From: Chromohalobacter sp. 296-RDG
GTDB taxonomy: Bacteria; Pseudomonadota; Gammaproteobacteria; Pseudomonadales; Halomonadaceae
Direction: 5' to 3'
Assembly (NCBI RefSeq): GCF_029889885.1
Contig: NZ_JARANY010000015.1
Span: 1 to 64,000, forward strand
DNA: 64,000 bases
Shown: piece by piece, positions 9,298 to 19,305 of the stretch
Position numbering within the stretch: position 1 is the first letter of the stretch
Layout: every line of letters begins with the position of its first letter
Notes under the pieces: model-generated
The model's database searches: none
Seen by the model: only the letters and a program-made list of their open reading frames with translations
What the model was told of the DNA's origin: nothing
Position numbers and translations under genes: made by a program

Positions 9298-10067
9298 CCG
9301 ACCTCCAACCCATCGCTCGTCAGGCGCTCGGCCTGATGGATCTGACCTCACTCAACGACGATGACGACAGCACCCGCATCCAGGCACTATGCCGCCGTGC
9401 CGACACGCCCGACGGTCGTCCTGCCGCGCTGTGCCTGTATCCAGCCTTCATCGAGGACGCCCAGCGCGAACTCGACGCCCTCGGCCTGACCCGGCGCGTG
9501 CACATTGCCACGGTAACCAATTTTCCCGACGGCGCCCCCAACGCAGAGCGCGCCGCGCGCGAGACACGTCTCGCCGTGGCCGCCGGCGCCGACGAAGTCG
9601 ACGTGGTCTTTCCCTATCGCGCCCTGCTCGACGGCGCGCCCGATGTCGGCCGCCTGCTCGTCGAGGCTTGCCGTGAAGCCTGCGGCGGCGCAACCTTGAA
9701 GGTTATCCTCGAGAGCGGCGAACTCAAGGATCCCACTCTTATCCGCCAGGCTGCGGAAATCGCCATAACGGCAGGTGCCGACTTCATCAAGACGTCTACC
9801 GGCAAGGTCGCCGTCAACGCCACCCTCGAATCCGCCGAGATAATGCTCGAGACGATTCGTGACAGCGGCCGCGACGTCGGCTTCAAAGCCGCCGGCGGCA
9901 TTCGCACCACCGAGGATGCCAAGGCCTATCTCGAGCTGGCTGCGCGGATCATGGGCGAGGACTGGATTAGTCCCGCACACTTCCGTTTTGGCGCCTCGGG
10001 GTTGCTCGATGCACTGCTCGCCACTCTGGAAGTCGGTGAAACCCAGGCGCCCCAGGACGGTTACTAG
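9294..10067 (+). CDS. deoC: Deoxyribose-phosphate aldolase
   Basis: DeoC splits 2-deoxyribose-5-phosphate into glyceraldehyde-3-phosphate and acetaldehyde. The 257-residue TIM barrel follows E. coli DeoC closely from [20 protein letters not shown]. The Schiff-base lysine is Lys166 in DFIKTSTGK and the second active-site lysine is Lys198 in [20 protein letters not shown] and [10 protein letters not shown] are also present. The ATG at 9294 is chosen by alignment; an in-frame start at 9267 would add nine unmatched residues. First enzyme gene of the deo operon. Confidence 0.97.
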   Translation: MTDLQPIARQALGLMDLTSLNDDDDSTRIQALCRRADTPDGRPAALCLYPAFIEDAQRELDALGLTRRVHIATVTNFPDGAPNAERAARETRLAVAAGADEVDVVFPYRALLDGAPDVGRLLVEACREACGGATLKVILESGELKDPTLIRQAAEIAITAGADFIKTSTGKVAVNATLESAEIMLETIRDSGRDVGFKAAGGIRTTEDAKAYLELAARIMGEDWISPAHFRFGASGLLDALLATLEVGETQAPQDGY

Positions 10068-10095
10068 TCACTGCCCGAAAAGTATCTGCGTTCAT

Positions 10096-10135
10096 CGGCA
10101 GATATCGACACTCAACGGCAGACATCGACAATCAA
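10096..10135 (+). repeat. Two tandem 20-bp direct repeats in the deoC-deoA gap
   Basis: CGGCAGATATCGACACTCAA (10096-10115) is followed directly by a copy differing at two positions (10116-10135). They fill much of the 94-bp spacer in an operon whose other junctions overlap or nearly touch. Function unknown. Confidence 0.8.
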
Positions 10136-10161
10136 GGACCAACAACAACGCGGACATCGCC

Positions 10162-11496
10162 ATGCTGATTCAAGACATCCTCCGCCGTAAGCGTGACGCC
10201 GAGGCCCTCGACGCCGACGCCATCCATACTTTCATGCGCGGCGTCGCCGACGGCAGCGTGGGCGACGCCCAGATCGGCGCCTTCGCCATGGCAGCCGTGC
10301 TCAATGGCATGAACCGCGCAGAGGCCATCGCGCTGACCGAAGCCACCCGCGACTCCGGCCAAGTCCTGCGCTGGAACGACCTGGACATCGACGGCCCGGT
10401 GCTCGACAAGCACTCCACCGGCGGCGTAGGCGACCTCGTGTCACTGGTGCTGGGACCGTGGATCGCCGCCTGCGGCGGCCACGTGCCTATGATCTCGGGG
10501 CGTGGACTCGGCCACACCGGCGGCACACTGGACAAGCTCGAAGCGATTCCCGGCTATGACGTCACCCCCAGCGACGCGCGCTTCCGCCAACTGGTCAAAG
10601 ACGTCGGCGTGGCGATCATCGGCCAGACCGGTACCCTCGCCCCCGCCGACAAGCGCTTGTACGGCGTACGCGACGTGACCGCCACGGTGGAATCGATGCC
10701 GCTGATCGTGGCCTCGATTCTGGGCAAGAAACTGGCCTGCGGCCTCGATACTCTGGTCATGGACGTCAAGGTCGGCAGCGGCGCTTTCATGCCCACTCCC
10801 GAGGCCTCCCGGGAGCTGGCCGAGGCCATCGTCGCCATCGGTAGCGGCGCTGGCACGCCCACCAGTGTGCTGTTGACCGACATGAACCAACCGCTGGCCG
10901 ACTGCGCCGGCAATGCGCTGGAAGTCCACGAGGCGCTGCGGCTGCTTGGCGGTAGTGGTAAAGAGAGCCGCCTCTATCAAGTGACGCGGTCGTTGGCCCA
11001 AGAAATGCTGCTCCAGTCGGGATTAGCAAGCGACGCAGAAGACGCCGAAACTCGCCTGGATCGGGCCCTCGATTCCGGCGAGGCACTGGAGCGCTTCTCG
11101 CGCATGGTGCATGGCCTCGGCGGCCCGAGCGACCTCGCCGAACGTCCCGAGCACTATTTAGCGCCCGCACCCTTCACGACCGATGTCGTCGCGCCTCGAA
11201 CCGGCACCGTCAACGGCATCGACACACGCGCGCTGGGGCTCGGCGTGGTCGAATTGGGCGGCGGGCGTCGCAACGCCGGGGATACCATCGATCATCGCGT
11301 CGGCCTCTCGCAGATCGCCGCGTTGGGTCAGCGCGTCGATGCCGGCCAACCTCTATTGCGCCTCCACGCCGCCAGCCAGGCCAACGCCGAGGCCATCAAA
11401 CGCCAATTGGAGGCGGCCTTCACACTCGGCGAGGAAAGTCTCGTCGCGTCGGCGTCGCCGATCCACGCCACTCTGCGTAAGGAGGATCTGTCATGA
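10162..11496 (+). CDS. deoA: Thymidine phosphorylase
   Basis: DeoA phosphorolyses thymidine to thymine and deoxyribose-1-phosphate. The 444-residue protein has the small alpha domain ([12 protein letters not shown]...), the phosphate-binding KHSTGGVGD loop, the glycine-rich [16 protein letters not shown] signature, and a C-terminal PYNP domain ([16 protein letters not shown]). Length matches E. coli DeoA. The frame is open to 9859 but the upstream part overlaps deoC; the ATG at 10162 matches the family start. The next gene begins inside its stop codon (ATGA). Confidence 0.96.
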   Translation: MLIQDILRRKRDAEALDADAIHTFMRGVADGSVGDAQIGAFAMAAVLNGMNRAEAIALTEATRDSGQVLRWNDLDIDGPVLDKHSTGGVGDLVSLVLGPWIAACGGHVPMISGRGLGHTGGTLDKLEAIPGYDVTPSDARFRQLVKDVGVAIIGQTGTLAPADKRLYGVRDVTATVESMPLIVASILGKKLACGLDTLVMDVKVGSGAFMPTPEASRELAEAIVAIGSGAGTPTSVLLTDMNQPLADCAGNALEVHEALRLLGGSGKESRLYQVTRSLAQEMLLQSGLASDAEDAETRLDRALDSGEALERFSRMVHGLGGPSDLAERPEHYLAPAPFTTDVVAPRTGTVNGIDTRALGLGVVELGGGRRNAGDTIDHRVGLSQIAALGQRVDAGQPLLRLHAASQANAEAIKRQLEAAFTLGEESLVASASPIHATLRKEDLS

Positions 11497-12716
11497 CCCG
11501 CGCCGTTCTATTAGTACTTGACTCCTTCGGCATCGGCAACGCGCCGGACGCCACCGCCTTCGACGATGCCGGGGCCGATACGCTAGGCCATATCGCCCGT
11601 CATCGCGCCGCTGCCGGCCGGCCGCTTGCATTGCCCAACCTGGCAAGCCTGGGCCTCTATCACGCGCATCACCTTGCCACCGGCGAGTGGGCAGCAGGCG
11701 TCACCCTGCCCGAGCGCGTCGACGGCGCCTACGCGGCGGCGGCCGAGATTTCCTCAGGCAAGGACACGCCCTCCGGGCACTGGGAAATCGCCGGTGTGCC
11801 GGCGCTGTTCGAATGGGGTTACTTTCTCGACAAGACGCAGAGCTTCCCATCCGAGCTTCTGAAAGCGCTAATCGAGCGCGCCGACCTGCCCGGCATACTC
11901 GGCAACTGCCATGCGTCCGGCGTGCCGGTGCTTCAGGAGCTGGGCGAAGAACATATCGCCACCGGCAAGCCCATCGTCTATACCTCGGCGGACTCGGTAT
12001 TCCAGATCGCCGCCCACGAGACCCATTTCGGGCTGGACCGCTTGTACGCGCTGTGCGAAATCGCCCGCGAGCTGCTGATGCCCTACAACATCGGTCGCGT
12101 CATCGCTCGCCCCTTCGTCGGCGAGACATCGGCCACCTTCGAGCGCACCGGCAACCGCCGCGACTACGCCATCGAACCGCCCACGCCCACCGTGTTGCAG
12201 AAACTGCATGATGGCGGCGGTACGGTGCTCGGTGTGGGCAAGATCGGCGATATCTACGCTCACTGCGGCGTTTCGAAAGTGCTCAAGGCGCACGGCCATG
12301 ACGCGCTGTTCGATGCCACGCTCAAAGCCATCGATGAAGCGGGCGACCGAACGCTGGTGATGACCAACTTCGTCGACTTCGACACGCTCTACGGCCACCG
12401 CCGCGATCCGGATGGCTACGCCGAGGCCCTGGAAGCCTTCGACCGTCGCCTGCCGGAAGTGCTCGCCAAATTGCGTCCCGATGATCTGCTCATCCTCACC
12501 GCCGATCACGGCAACGACCCAACCTGGCGCGGTACCGATCACACTCGCGAACAGGTCCCGATTCTGATCGCCGGTGATGCCCTCACTCCCGGCAATTACG
12601 GCCGCCGCGAGACCTACGCCGACATCGGTCAGACGCTCGCCGAACATTTTGGCCTGAGCGCGATGGAACACGGACGAACGATGTTGAACGAAAGCCCCAA
12701 GAACGGAGACGAATGA
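11493..12716 (+). CDS. deoB: Phosphopentomutase
   Basis: DeoB converts (deoxy)ribose-1-phosphate to the 5-phosphate, linking DeoA/DeoD to DeoC. The 407-residue alkaline-phosphatase-fold enzyme has the metal-binding N-terminus ([13 protein letters not shown]), the phosphate-acceptor region [31 protein letters not shown], and metal ligands in [18 protein letters not shown]. Its ATG overlaps the deoA stop by four bases. Confidence 0.97.
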   Translation: MTRAVLLVLDSFGIGNAPDATAFDDAGADTLGHIARHRAAAGRPLALPNLASLGLYHAHHLATGEWAAGVTLPERVDGAYAAAAEISSGKDTPSGHWEIAGVPALFEWGYFLDKTQSFPSELLKALIERADLPGILGNCHASGVPVLQELGEEHIATGKPIVYTSADSVFQIAAHETHFGLDRLYALCEIARELLMPYNIGRVIARPFVGETSATFERTGNRRDYAIEPPTPTVLQKLHDGGGTVLGVGKIGDIYAHCGVSKVLKAHGHDALFDATLKAIDEAGDRTLVMTNFVDFDTLYGHRRDPDGYAEALEAFDRRLPEVLAKLRPDDLLILTADHGNDPTWRGTDHTREQVPILIAGDALTPGNYGRRETYADIGQTLAEHFGLSAMEHGRTMLNESPKNGDE

Positions 12717-12717
12717 G

Positions 12718-13449
12718 ATGGCTACGCCGCATATCGATGCCCCCGCAGGCGCGTTCGCCGACACCGTGCTCATGCCCGGCGACCCACTGCGCGCGCAATT
12801 CATCGCCGAGACGTTTCTGGACGACGTGGAATGCGTCAATCAGGTACGCAACATGCTTGGCTTCACCGGCACCTACCAGGGCCAGCGCATCTCGGTGATG
12901 GGCAGCGGCATGGGCATTCCCTCGATCTCGATCTATGCCAAGGAACTGATCACCGAGTACGACGTCAAGCGCCTGGTGCGTGTGGGCTCCTGCGGTGCGG
13001 TGCGCGACGATGTCGCCGTCAACGACATCGTCGTCGGCATGGGCGCGTGTACCGACTCCGGGGTCAATCACACCCGCTTCAAGGGCCACGATTTCGCCGC
13101 CATCGCCGACTTTGACCTGACCCGGCACGCCGCCGACGCTGCCCGCGCCCGCAGCACTCCCGTCAAGGTCGGCAATCTGTTCTCGGCGGACCTGTTCTAC
13201 TCGCCCGACGACGCCATGTTCGAACTCATGAAGCGCCACGGCGTACTCGGCGTCGAGATGGAAGCCGCCGGCCTTTACGGCGTTGCCGCCGAGTTCGGCG
13301 CCCGCGCATTGACCGTATGCACGGTTTCCGATCATATCCTGAAAGGCGAAGCCCTCGATGCGCACACCCGACAGACCGGCTTTCACGAGATGATGGCGAT
13401 CACTCTCGATGCCCTGCTCCGTGACGCGGGAGAAACGACCCATGGCTGA
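12718..13449 (+). CDS. deoD: Purine nucleoside phosphorylase, DeoD type
   Basis: DeoD phosphorolyses purine (deoxy)ribonucleosides. The 243-residue protein follows hexameric E. coli DeoD from MATPHIDA onward: [10 protein letters not shown] (phosphate-binding Arg), [29 protein letters not shown] and the catalytic Asp in CTVSDHI. It begins one base after the deoB stop and overlaps cdd by eight bases, so the operon is tightly coupled. Confidence 0.97.
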   Translation: MATPHIDAPAGAFADTVLMPGDPLRAQFIAETFLDDVECVNQVRNMLGFTGTYQGQRISVMGSGMGIPSISIYAKELITEYDVKRLVRVGSCGAVRDDVAVNDIVVGMGACTDSGVNHTRFKGHDFAAIADFDLTRHAADAARARSTPVKVGNLFSADLFYSPDDAMFELMKRHGVLGVEMEAAGLYGVAAEFGARALTVCTVSDHILKGEALDAHTRQTGFHEMMAITLDALLRDAGETTHG

Positions 13450-13876
13450 GACATTCTCCGCACCGCTTTGCGATGCATCGCGCCAAGCCTTGATCGCGGT
13501 GCGCGACAGCGCCTACGCGCCCTACTCCCGGCACCCAGTCGGGGCCCTGCTGATCGCCGAGAGCGGCCAGCATTACCTTGGCTGCAACGTGGAAAGTGCC
13601 AACTACAAGGGGCTCTGCGCAGAGGCCGGTGCCATCAGTGCGATGATCGCCCAGGGTGAGCGCGAGATCGCCACGCTCTACGTCATCGGGCCCGGTGAAC
13701 ATCTGTGCACACCCTGCGGCGACTGCCGCCAGCGTATCCGCGAATTCGCCACGCCGGACACCTATATCGTCGTCCTCGACGGTGAAGGCACTCCGCTCAA
13801 GCAATACACCATGGAACAGTTACTGCCCGACTCCTTCGGCCCGGAAAATCTGCAAAAAAACTCGAGAATGGGCTGA
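13442..13876 (+). CDS. cdd: Cytidine deaminase, tetrameric short form
   Basis: Cdd converts (deoxy)cytidine to (deoxy)uridine. The 144-residue length and Cys-rich site fit the short tetrameric form: CAE (Cys59, catalytic Glu61) and PCGDCRQ (Cys92, Cys95), with [13 protein letters not shown] near the start. E. coli Cdd is about twice as long, so this is the Bacillus-type enzyme. The ATG at 13442 (MAETFSAPL) sits in the end of deoD; the frame is open to 13409. No uridine phosphorylase was seen; DeoA can use deoxyuridine. Confidence 0.95.
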   Translation: MAETFSAPLCDASRQALIAVRDSAYAPYSRHPVGALLIAESGQHYLGCNVESANYKGLCAEAGAISAMIAQGEREIATLYVIGPGEHLCTPCGDCRQRIREFATPDTYIVVLDGEGTPLKQYTMEQLLPDSFGPENLQKNSRMG

Positions 13877-13933
13877 TCATCGGAGCACGACAAACTGGCG
13901 CATCGCTGTGAAAAACCACTGCCATTCCCGGCT

Positions 13934-14929
13934 TCAGGCCTGCGCCTCGATCTCTTCGATCCACTGTCGGGCGCGTGGGGACTGTGCGGCGACACGGTCG
14001 CGAATCGGGCGGGTACGTTCAGCAAAGGCGCGTTTGTCGACCTCAATGAACTCCACTCCCATCTCATTCTTGGCCGTGGCGACCGCATCCTCGCTGGCAC
14101 GCTGCCACGCCGCCTTTTGAGTCGAGGTCGACTCAGCAGCGGCACGCGTCAAGGCGTCCTGGTGCGCCTCGGAGAGACCCTGCCAGCTCGCCTCGGAGAT
14201 CACCAGCATGTCGGGAATCCGCGTGTGTTCGTCGAGGGTGAAGTACTTGGCGACTTCACCATGACGGGCGGTGACCAGCGCCGTTGGATTGTTCTCCGCG
14301 CCGTCGACGACGCCCTGCTGCAGTGCAGTGTAAAGATCGCCGAAGGCCAGCGGCGTGGGACTCGCACCCATGAGCTCGACCATCTCGATGGCGGTGGGGC
14401 TCGGCTGCACGCGTATCTTGGCGTTTTTCAGATCCGTCGGCGATTCGATGGGTCGCGTGGCGTAAAAGCTGCGCGCGCCGGAATCGTAGTAGGTCACCCC
14501 GCGAAAGCCTCGCCCCGCCGACGCGGCCAGGATATCGCGGCCGATCTCGCCTTCGAGTATGCGGTCGTAATGTTCATCGCTCTCGAAGAGATAGGGCACG
14601 TTGAGCAGCGAGAAGACCGGATCGAACGCCTCGAGTTCGCTGGCGTTGGTCTTGGCCATGTCGAGAATGCCCGCCTGCACCAGCTCGACGGATTCGCGCT
14701 GGTTGCCGAGCTGGGCGTTAGGATAGATCTCGATCTTCAACGTATCGTCGGTGAGCGCGAGGACACGCTCCGCCATTTGCTGCATGGCCCGGTGGACCGG
14801 ATGCGCCGTGGTCAGGTTATGGCTGAGCCGCAGCGTCCGGGTGTCCGCAGCGACGGCGCCACGAATCCCCAATCCCGCCAGCAAGAGCGACCCAGCCCCC
14901 CAGGCACACAGTTCTCGCCGTGTCGTCAT
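13934..14929 (-). CDS. dctP: TRAP transporter substrate-binding protein (DctP family)
   Basis: A 331-residue periplasmic binding protein. An N-terminal signal of about 28 residues begins MTTRREL and ends GAVAA; the twin arginine leaves Tat export possible. DctP hallmarks are LRLSHNLTTAHPVHRAMQQMA, LQQGVVDGAENNP and the ligand-anchoring arginine region NAKIRVQPSPT. Members bind organic acids through a conserved arginine. It is divergent from dctQM (157-bp gap) rather than co-transcribed, which is less common, and converges on cdd. Substrate unknown; the GH31 enzyme downstream of dctM suggests an acidic glycoside. Confidence 0.9.
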   Translation of the reverse strand: MTTRRELCAWGAGSLLLAGLGIRGAVAADTRTLRLSHNLTTAHPVHRAMQQMAERVLALTDDTLKIEIYPNAQLGNQRESVELVQAGILDMAKTNASELEAFDPVFSLLNVPYLFESDEHYDRILEGEIGRDILAASAGRGFRGVTYYDSGARSFYATRPIESPTDLKNAKIRVQPSPTAIEMVELMGASPTPLAFGDLYTALQQGVVDGAENNPTALVTARHGEVAKYFTLDEHTRIPDMLVISEASWQGLSEAHQDALTRAAAESTSTQKAAWQRASEDAVATAKNEMGVEFIEVDKRAFAERTRPIRDRVAAQSPRARQWIEEIEAQA

Positions 14930-15086
14930 CGCTCGCCTCTCGTCACCGGAAGACGCAACAGAGCAACAGCTTCGCTCGTCGACGTCAAACCGACCTTGGT
15001 CGATATTGTCAGCCGGCCGCGAGGCTGAGACGCTGCGCCTTTAGCCCGAATGTCATATGTCAGACAAGCTATGAGGCGGTGAGACA

Positions 15087-15611
15087 ATGGCAAGCACTCA
15101 GCAAAGTCACAGCCTGATCGAACGGTCGCGAAATGTGGCCAACCGCGTACTGGCGGTTCTGCTACTGACCATTTTCGCGCTTCTCGTAGCAGTGGTCGCA
15201 CTGCAGGTCTCGAGCCGCTACTTCACCGGCTCCCCGACGATCGTCACCGATGAGATGGCCCGCTTTCTCCTGATCTGGCTCGGCCTACTGGGAGCGGCCT
15301 ATGCGTCCGGCGCCTCGCACCATCTAGCGATCGACTTTCTGCCCGAGCATCTCCCACCTAGGATACGTCGCTGGCTCAAGATCGCCCTTCAACTGATCAT
15401 CCTTGTCTTCGCCGGCTACGTGATGCTGTACGGCGGTGCCGAGCTGGCCGGCCAGACCTTCGCCAGCGGCCAAACCACGCCGATGCTCGGCGTCAGCATG
15501 GGCTGGATCTATCTGGCGCTACCGCTGGCCGGCGTGTTCATCGCCCTCTTCTCCCTGCTCGACATCGCCACGCTCGCACGCACGCCCCGGCCGGCGGGAG
15601 ACGACGCATGA
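15087..15611 (+). CDS. dctQ: TRAP transporter small permease (DctQ family)
   Basis: A 174-residue inner-membrane protein with four hydrophobic helices (roughly 22-44, 58-76, 97-118, 137-160). The DctQ pattern is seen in QVSSRYFTGSPTIVTDEMAR and FLLIWLGLLGAAYASG. It forms the membrane complex with DctM. Its stop overlaps the dctM ATG (ATGA). Confidence 0.9.
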   Translation: MASTQQSHSLIERSRNVANRVLAVLLLTIFALLVAVVALQVSSRYFTGSPTIVTDEMARFLLIWLGLLGAAYASGASHHLAIDFLPEHLPPRIRRWLKIALQLIILVFAGYVMLYGGAELAGQTFASGQTTPMLGVSMGWIYLALPLAGVFIALFSLLDIATLARTPRPAGDDA

Positions 15612-16906
15612 CCCTAATCGATAGCGCCATTCTGTTCGGCACCTTCTTCATACTTCTCGCCCTGGGCCTACCGATCATCTTCGCCATCGGTGTCGCCTCA
15701 CTCGTATCGATCGCCACCAGCTTTGCCCTGCACGACGCCGCGCTCATCGTCTCCCAGCGCATGCTGAGCGGGCTCGACAGCTTCACACTGCTGGCGATCG
15801 CATTCTTCATACTCGCGGGCGCCCTGATGAACCGCGGCGGTATCGCCATCCGCCTGATCGATCTAGCCCGACTGCTAGTCGGTCGCCTGCCGGGTAGCCT
15901 CGCCCACTGCAACGTGGTGGCGAACATGATGTTCGGCGCCATCTCCGGCTCCGCCGTCGCCTCCTGCGCGGCAGTGGGTAGCGTGATGAATCCGCTACAG
16001 AAACAGGAAGGCTACGATCCCGGCTACGCTGCCGCGGTCAATATCGCCTCGAGCCCGGCAGGGCTTCTGATTCCGCCGAGTTCGACCTTCATCGTCTACT
16101 CGCTGGTCTCCGGCGGCACCTCCATAGCCGCACTGTTTCTCGCCGGCTACCTGCCGGGTCTGATAATGGGCCTCGGACTGATGCTGGTCGCCGGCGTCAT
16201 CGCCAAGCGTAGGGGCTACCGGGCGGACGTCGCCGAGCGGGCACCGATCCTTCCCACACTGCTCCACGCTCTACCCTCGATTCTGCTGATGGTGATCGTC
16301 ATCGGCGGTATCGTCGCCGGTGTCTTCACCGCCACCGAGGCCTCGGCAATCGCGGTGATCTATACCTTGATTCTCACCATGGCGATCTATCGCACCATCA
16401 GCTTCAGGACGCTGCCGGCGATCGTGCTGGAAGCGGCGATGACCACCGCCATCGTACTGCCGCTGATCTCCGTCTCCGGGGCGATGTCGTGGGCAATGTC
16501 GCTGGAGAGCATTCCGCAGCAGATCTCGGATGCGCTGCTGTCGCTCTCCGACAACCCGCTGGTCATCCTGCTGCTGATCAACCTGATCCTGCTCGCCATC
16601 GGGATGTTCATGGACATCACCCCGGCGCTTTTGATCTTCACGCCGATCTTTCTGCCCATCGTCTCGAAGTTCGGCATGGACCCGGTTCACTTCGGCGTGC
16701 TGATAGCGTTCAATCTCTGTATCGGCATCTGTACGCCGCCAGTGGGCAGCGCGCTCTTCGTCGGTAGCTCCATCGCCGGCGTTTCGATCGGGCGGGTCGT
16801 GGTGCCGCTGGTGCCGATGTTCGTCGCGCTTTTCGCGATGCTGATGGCGATCACCTATCTGCCCCAGATCAGTCTCTTTCTCCCCAACCTGCTGCTGGGC
16901 GGCTAA
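15608..16906 (+). CDS. dctM: TRAP transporter large permease (DctM family)
   Basis: The 432-residue DctM subunit carries sodium-coupled substrate flux. About 12 hydrophobic helices are visible. Family motifs: LGLPIIFAIGVA near the N-terminus, MFGAISGSAVASCAAVGSV, SSPAGLLIPPSSTFIVY, GMFMDITPALLIFTPIFLPI and CIGICTPPVGSALFVG. The last gene, the GH31 enzyme, follows after 23 bp, so dctQ-dctM-GH31 is probably one transcript. Confidence 0.95.
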   Translation: MTLIDSAILFGTFFILLALGLPIIFAIGVASLVSIATSFALHDAALIVSQRMLSGLDSFTLLAIAFFILAGALMNRGGIAIRLIDLARLLVGRLPGSLAHCNVVANMMFGAISGSAVASCAAVGSVMNPLQKQEGYDPGYAAAVNIASSPAGLLIPPSSTFIVYSLVSGGTSIAALFLAGYLPGLIMGLGLMLVAGVIAKRRGYRADVAERAPILPTLLHALPSILLMVIVIGGIVAGVFTATEASAIAVIYTLILTMAIYRTISFRTLPAIVLEAAMTTAIVLPLISVSGAMSWAMSLESIPQQISDALLSLSDNPLVILLLINLILLAIGMFMDITPALLIFTPIFLPIVSKFGMDPVHFGVLIAFNLCIGICTPPVGSALFVGSSIAGVSIGRVVVPLVPMFVALFAMLMAITYLPQISLFLPNLLLGG

Positions 16907-16929
16907 GTCACCCGATAACCGAGGTCTGC

Positions 16930-19305
16930 ATGCGTTTTCTCACCGACTGGTCGCTCAACGCGGTCGACAGCGACCGAATCGTGCTCGACGCAGGCGACCG
17001 CCAGGTCGTCATCTTTATCTTCGGCGAGTCGCTCTTTCGCGTTTTCGTGCATCGGCCCGACGCTCCGCGTCCCGGGCGCACCTGGTCGATCGATCCCGAC
17101 GGCACGCTCCCCTGGGAGGGACGCGAGCGCCTCTCCGGCGAAGGTTTCATCCCGCCGGCCTGGACGTTAACCGAACACGACGACGGCGTCAGCGTGGAAA
17201 CTACACGGCTCAAATTGCACGTCGCCCACCCGTTCAAGCTGACCTGGTCCGCGCGCGCCGAGGGCGACGACGCCTGGACCGCCCTCGCCGAGGACCGCGC
17301 CACCGGCGGCGTGGCAGTGGCGCGCCGCGGCCAGGGTGTCGAACACTATCTGCGGCGCTTCGATGACGAGCGCTACTACGGCCTCGGCGAGAAGAGCGGC
17401 AACCTGGAGCGCTCGGGGCGACGCTACGAGATGCGCACGCTCGACGCCATGGGCTATCGCGCCGAGTCCACCGACCCGCTCTACAAGCATGTGCCGTTCA
17501 CTATCACGCGGCGCGACGACGGTTTCGCCTACGGCCTCTTCTACGACAACCTCGCCACCTCGCGGATCGATCTCGGCAACGAGCTCGACAACTACCACGC
17601 GCCCTATCGCGCGTTTCGCGCCGAGGATGGCGATCTCGATCTCTGGTTCCTCCTCGGCGAGCGGGTGCTCGACGTGGTCAAGTCGTTCACCGGTCTCACT
17701 GGCGGCGTCGCCTTCGGCCCGAAGTGGTCATTCGGCTACTCCGGCTCGACGATGCACTACACCGATGCCCCCAACGCTCAGGAGCGGCTCGGCGAATTCG
17801 TCGCTCTCTGTCGCGAGCACGACATCCCCTGCGACTCATTCCAGCTCTCCTCGGGCTACTCCTCCATCGGTGACAAGCGCTACGTCTTCACCTGGAACCG
17901 CGACAAGGTGCCGGACCCGGCGGCGATGGTGAAGACGTTCCGCGATGCCGGCATGCACCTGATCGCTAACATTAAGCCATGTCTGCTGGCCGATCACCCG
18001 ACCTACGCCAAGGCGAACGAGAACCGGCTGTTCGTCACGGATTCCGACAGCGGTGAGGCGGAGACCTCGCCGTTCTGGGATGCCGCCGGCTCGCACCTGG
18101 ACTTCACGCGTCAGGCGACGGTCGACTGGTGGAAACACAACGTCGACGACAAGCTGCTGTCGCTGGGGATCGACAGCACCTGGAACGACAACAACGAGTT
18201 CGAGATCGTCGATCGCGAGGCACGTCTCGACGGCTTCGGTGAGCCGCTGCCCGCCTCGGTAGCCAAGCCGGTGCTTTCGCTGTTGATGGTGCGCGCCTCC
18301 CAAGAGGCCCAGCTCGCGCATGCCCCCACACGGCGCCCGTTTTTGATCACCCGCTCCGGCGGACCGGGGCTGCAGCGCTACGCCCAGACCTGGTCCGGGG
18401 ACAACCGCACCGAATGGCCAACGCTGCGCTACAACCAGCGCATGGGCCTGGGGCTTGCGCTGAGCGGCATTTCCAACGTCGGCCACGACGTCGGCGGTTT
18501 CGCCGGCCCGCGCCCCGATCCGGAGCTGTTCCTACGCTGGGTGCAGAACGGCGTGATGCACCCGCGCTTCACCATCCACTCCTGGAACGACGATGGCACC
18601 GTCAACGAGCCGTGGATGTATCCCGAAGTGCTTGATGGCGTGCGCGAGGCGATCCACCTGCGCTATCGGCTGCTGCCCTACCTCTACAGCGTGGCGTGGC
18701 GCGCGCATGTCGAACTCGAGCCGATGATCCGTCCCACCTTCCTCGACCACGAGAACGATCCGGCGACCTTCGCCGAGAACGACGAATTCCTACTCGGCGA
18801 AGAGCTTCTGGTGGCAACGGTAATGGAGCCGGGCGCTCGCACCCGGCGGCTGCATCTACCGGATAACGGCTGCGGCTGGTATACCTTCGAGGGCGGCGCC
18901 TGCCTGGAAGGTGGACGCGAGTTCGTTGTCGATGCCCCGCTCACACATCTGCCGCTGTTCGTGCGCGCCGGCGGGATCGTCGCCACCGCCGACCGCCTCG
19001 CTCATGTCAATGCGACCAGGGACGATATCCGCGCGCTGCGCGTCTATCCGTTCGACGCGAGCGGAACGCGTACCGTCACACTCTTCGACGACGACGGCGA
19101 GAGCATCCTCGGCGAAGGCGCGGGCACCCTCGTAACTCACGTGACCCTGACCTGCGACGCCGAATCGATTCGTCTCGACTGGCGTCACGAGGGAAGCTAT
19201 CGCCCCGCTTACGACGGCTTTCGCGTCGAACTGCCGAACGGTGATACGCGATCGCTTTACGTCAACGGTGAGCGCACCGCTCCGGGGGAGTCTCGTCCGC
19301 TGTAG
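16930..19305 (+). CDS. GH31 alpha-glycosidase (alpha-glucosidase-like)
   Basis: A 791-residue retaining alpha-glycoside hydrolase. The N-terminal beta-sandwich (about 1-240; YYGLGEKSGNLERSGRRYEM) precedes a TIM barrel (GPKWSFGYSGSTMHY). The nucleophile is probably Asp420 in STWNDNNEFE and the acid/base Asp491 in WSGDNRTEW; RSGGPGLQRYAQ and NVGHDVGGFAGP follow. No signal peptide is seen, so it should act in the cytosol after uptake. Position 23 bp behind dctM suggests it hydrolyses what the TRAP system imports. TRAP carriers prefer carboxylates, so an acidic alpha-glycoside (for example glucosylglycerate) is a guess. Confidence 0.92.
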   Translation: MRFLTDWSLNAVDSDRIVLDAGDRQVVIFIFGESLFRVFVHRPDAPRPGRTWSIDPDGTLPWEGRERLSGEGFIPPAWTLTEHDDGVSVETTRLKLHVAHPFKLTWSARAEGDDAWTALAEDRATGGVAVARRGQGVEHYLRRFDDERYYGLGEKSGNLERSGRRYEMRTLDAMGYRAESTDPLYKHVPFTITRRDDGFAYGLFYDNLATSRIDLGNELDNYHAPYRAFRAEDGDLDLWFLLGERVLDVVKSFTGLTGGVAFGPKWSFGYSGSTMHYTDAPNAQERLGEFVALCREHDIPCDSFQLSSGYSSIGDKRYVFTWNRDKVPDPAAMVKTFRDAGMHLIANIKPCLLADHPTYAKANENRLFVTDSDSGEAETSPFWDAAGSHLDFTRQATVDWWKHNVDDKLLSLGIDSTWNDNNEFEIVDREARLDGFGEPLPASVAKPVLSLLMVRASQEAQLAHAPTRRPFLITRSGGPGLQRYAQTWSGDNRTEWPTLRYNQRMGLGLALSGISNVGHDVGGFAGPRPDPELFLRWVQNGVMHPRFTIHSWNDDGTVNEPWMYPEVLDGVREAIHLRYRLLPYLYSVAWRAHVELEPMIRPTFLDHENDPATFAENDEFLLGEELLVATVMEPGARTRRLHLPDNGCGWYTFEGGACLEGGREFVVDAPLTHLPLFVRAGGIVATADRLAHVNATRDDIRALRVYPFDASGTRTVTLFDDDGESILGEGAGTLVTHVTLTCDAESIRLDWRHEGSYRPAYDGFRVELPNGDTRSLYVNGERTAPGESRPL

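Noticed and set aside
11868-12839. A 323-codon minus-strand frame, and a similar one at 12583-13443
   Set aside because: Both are antisense to deoB and deoD, which are certain; no ribosome site or motif supports them.
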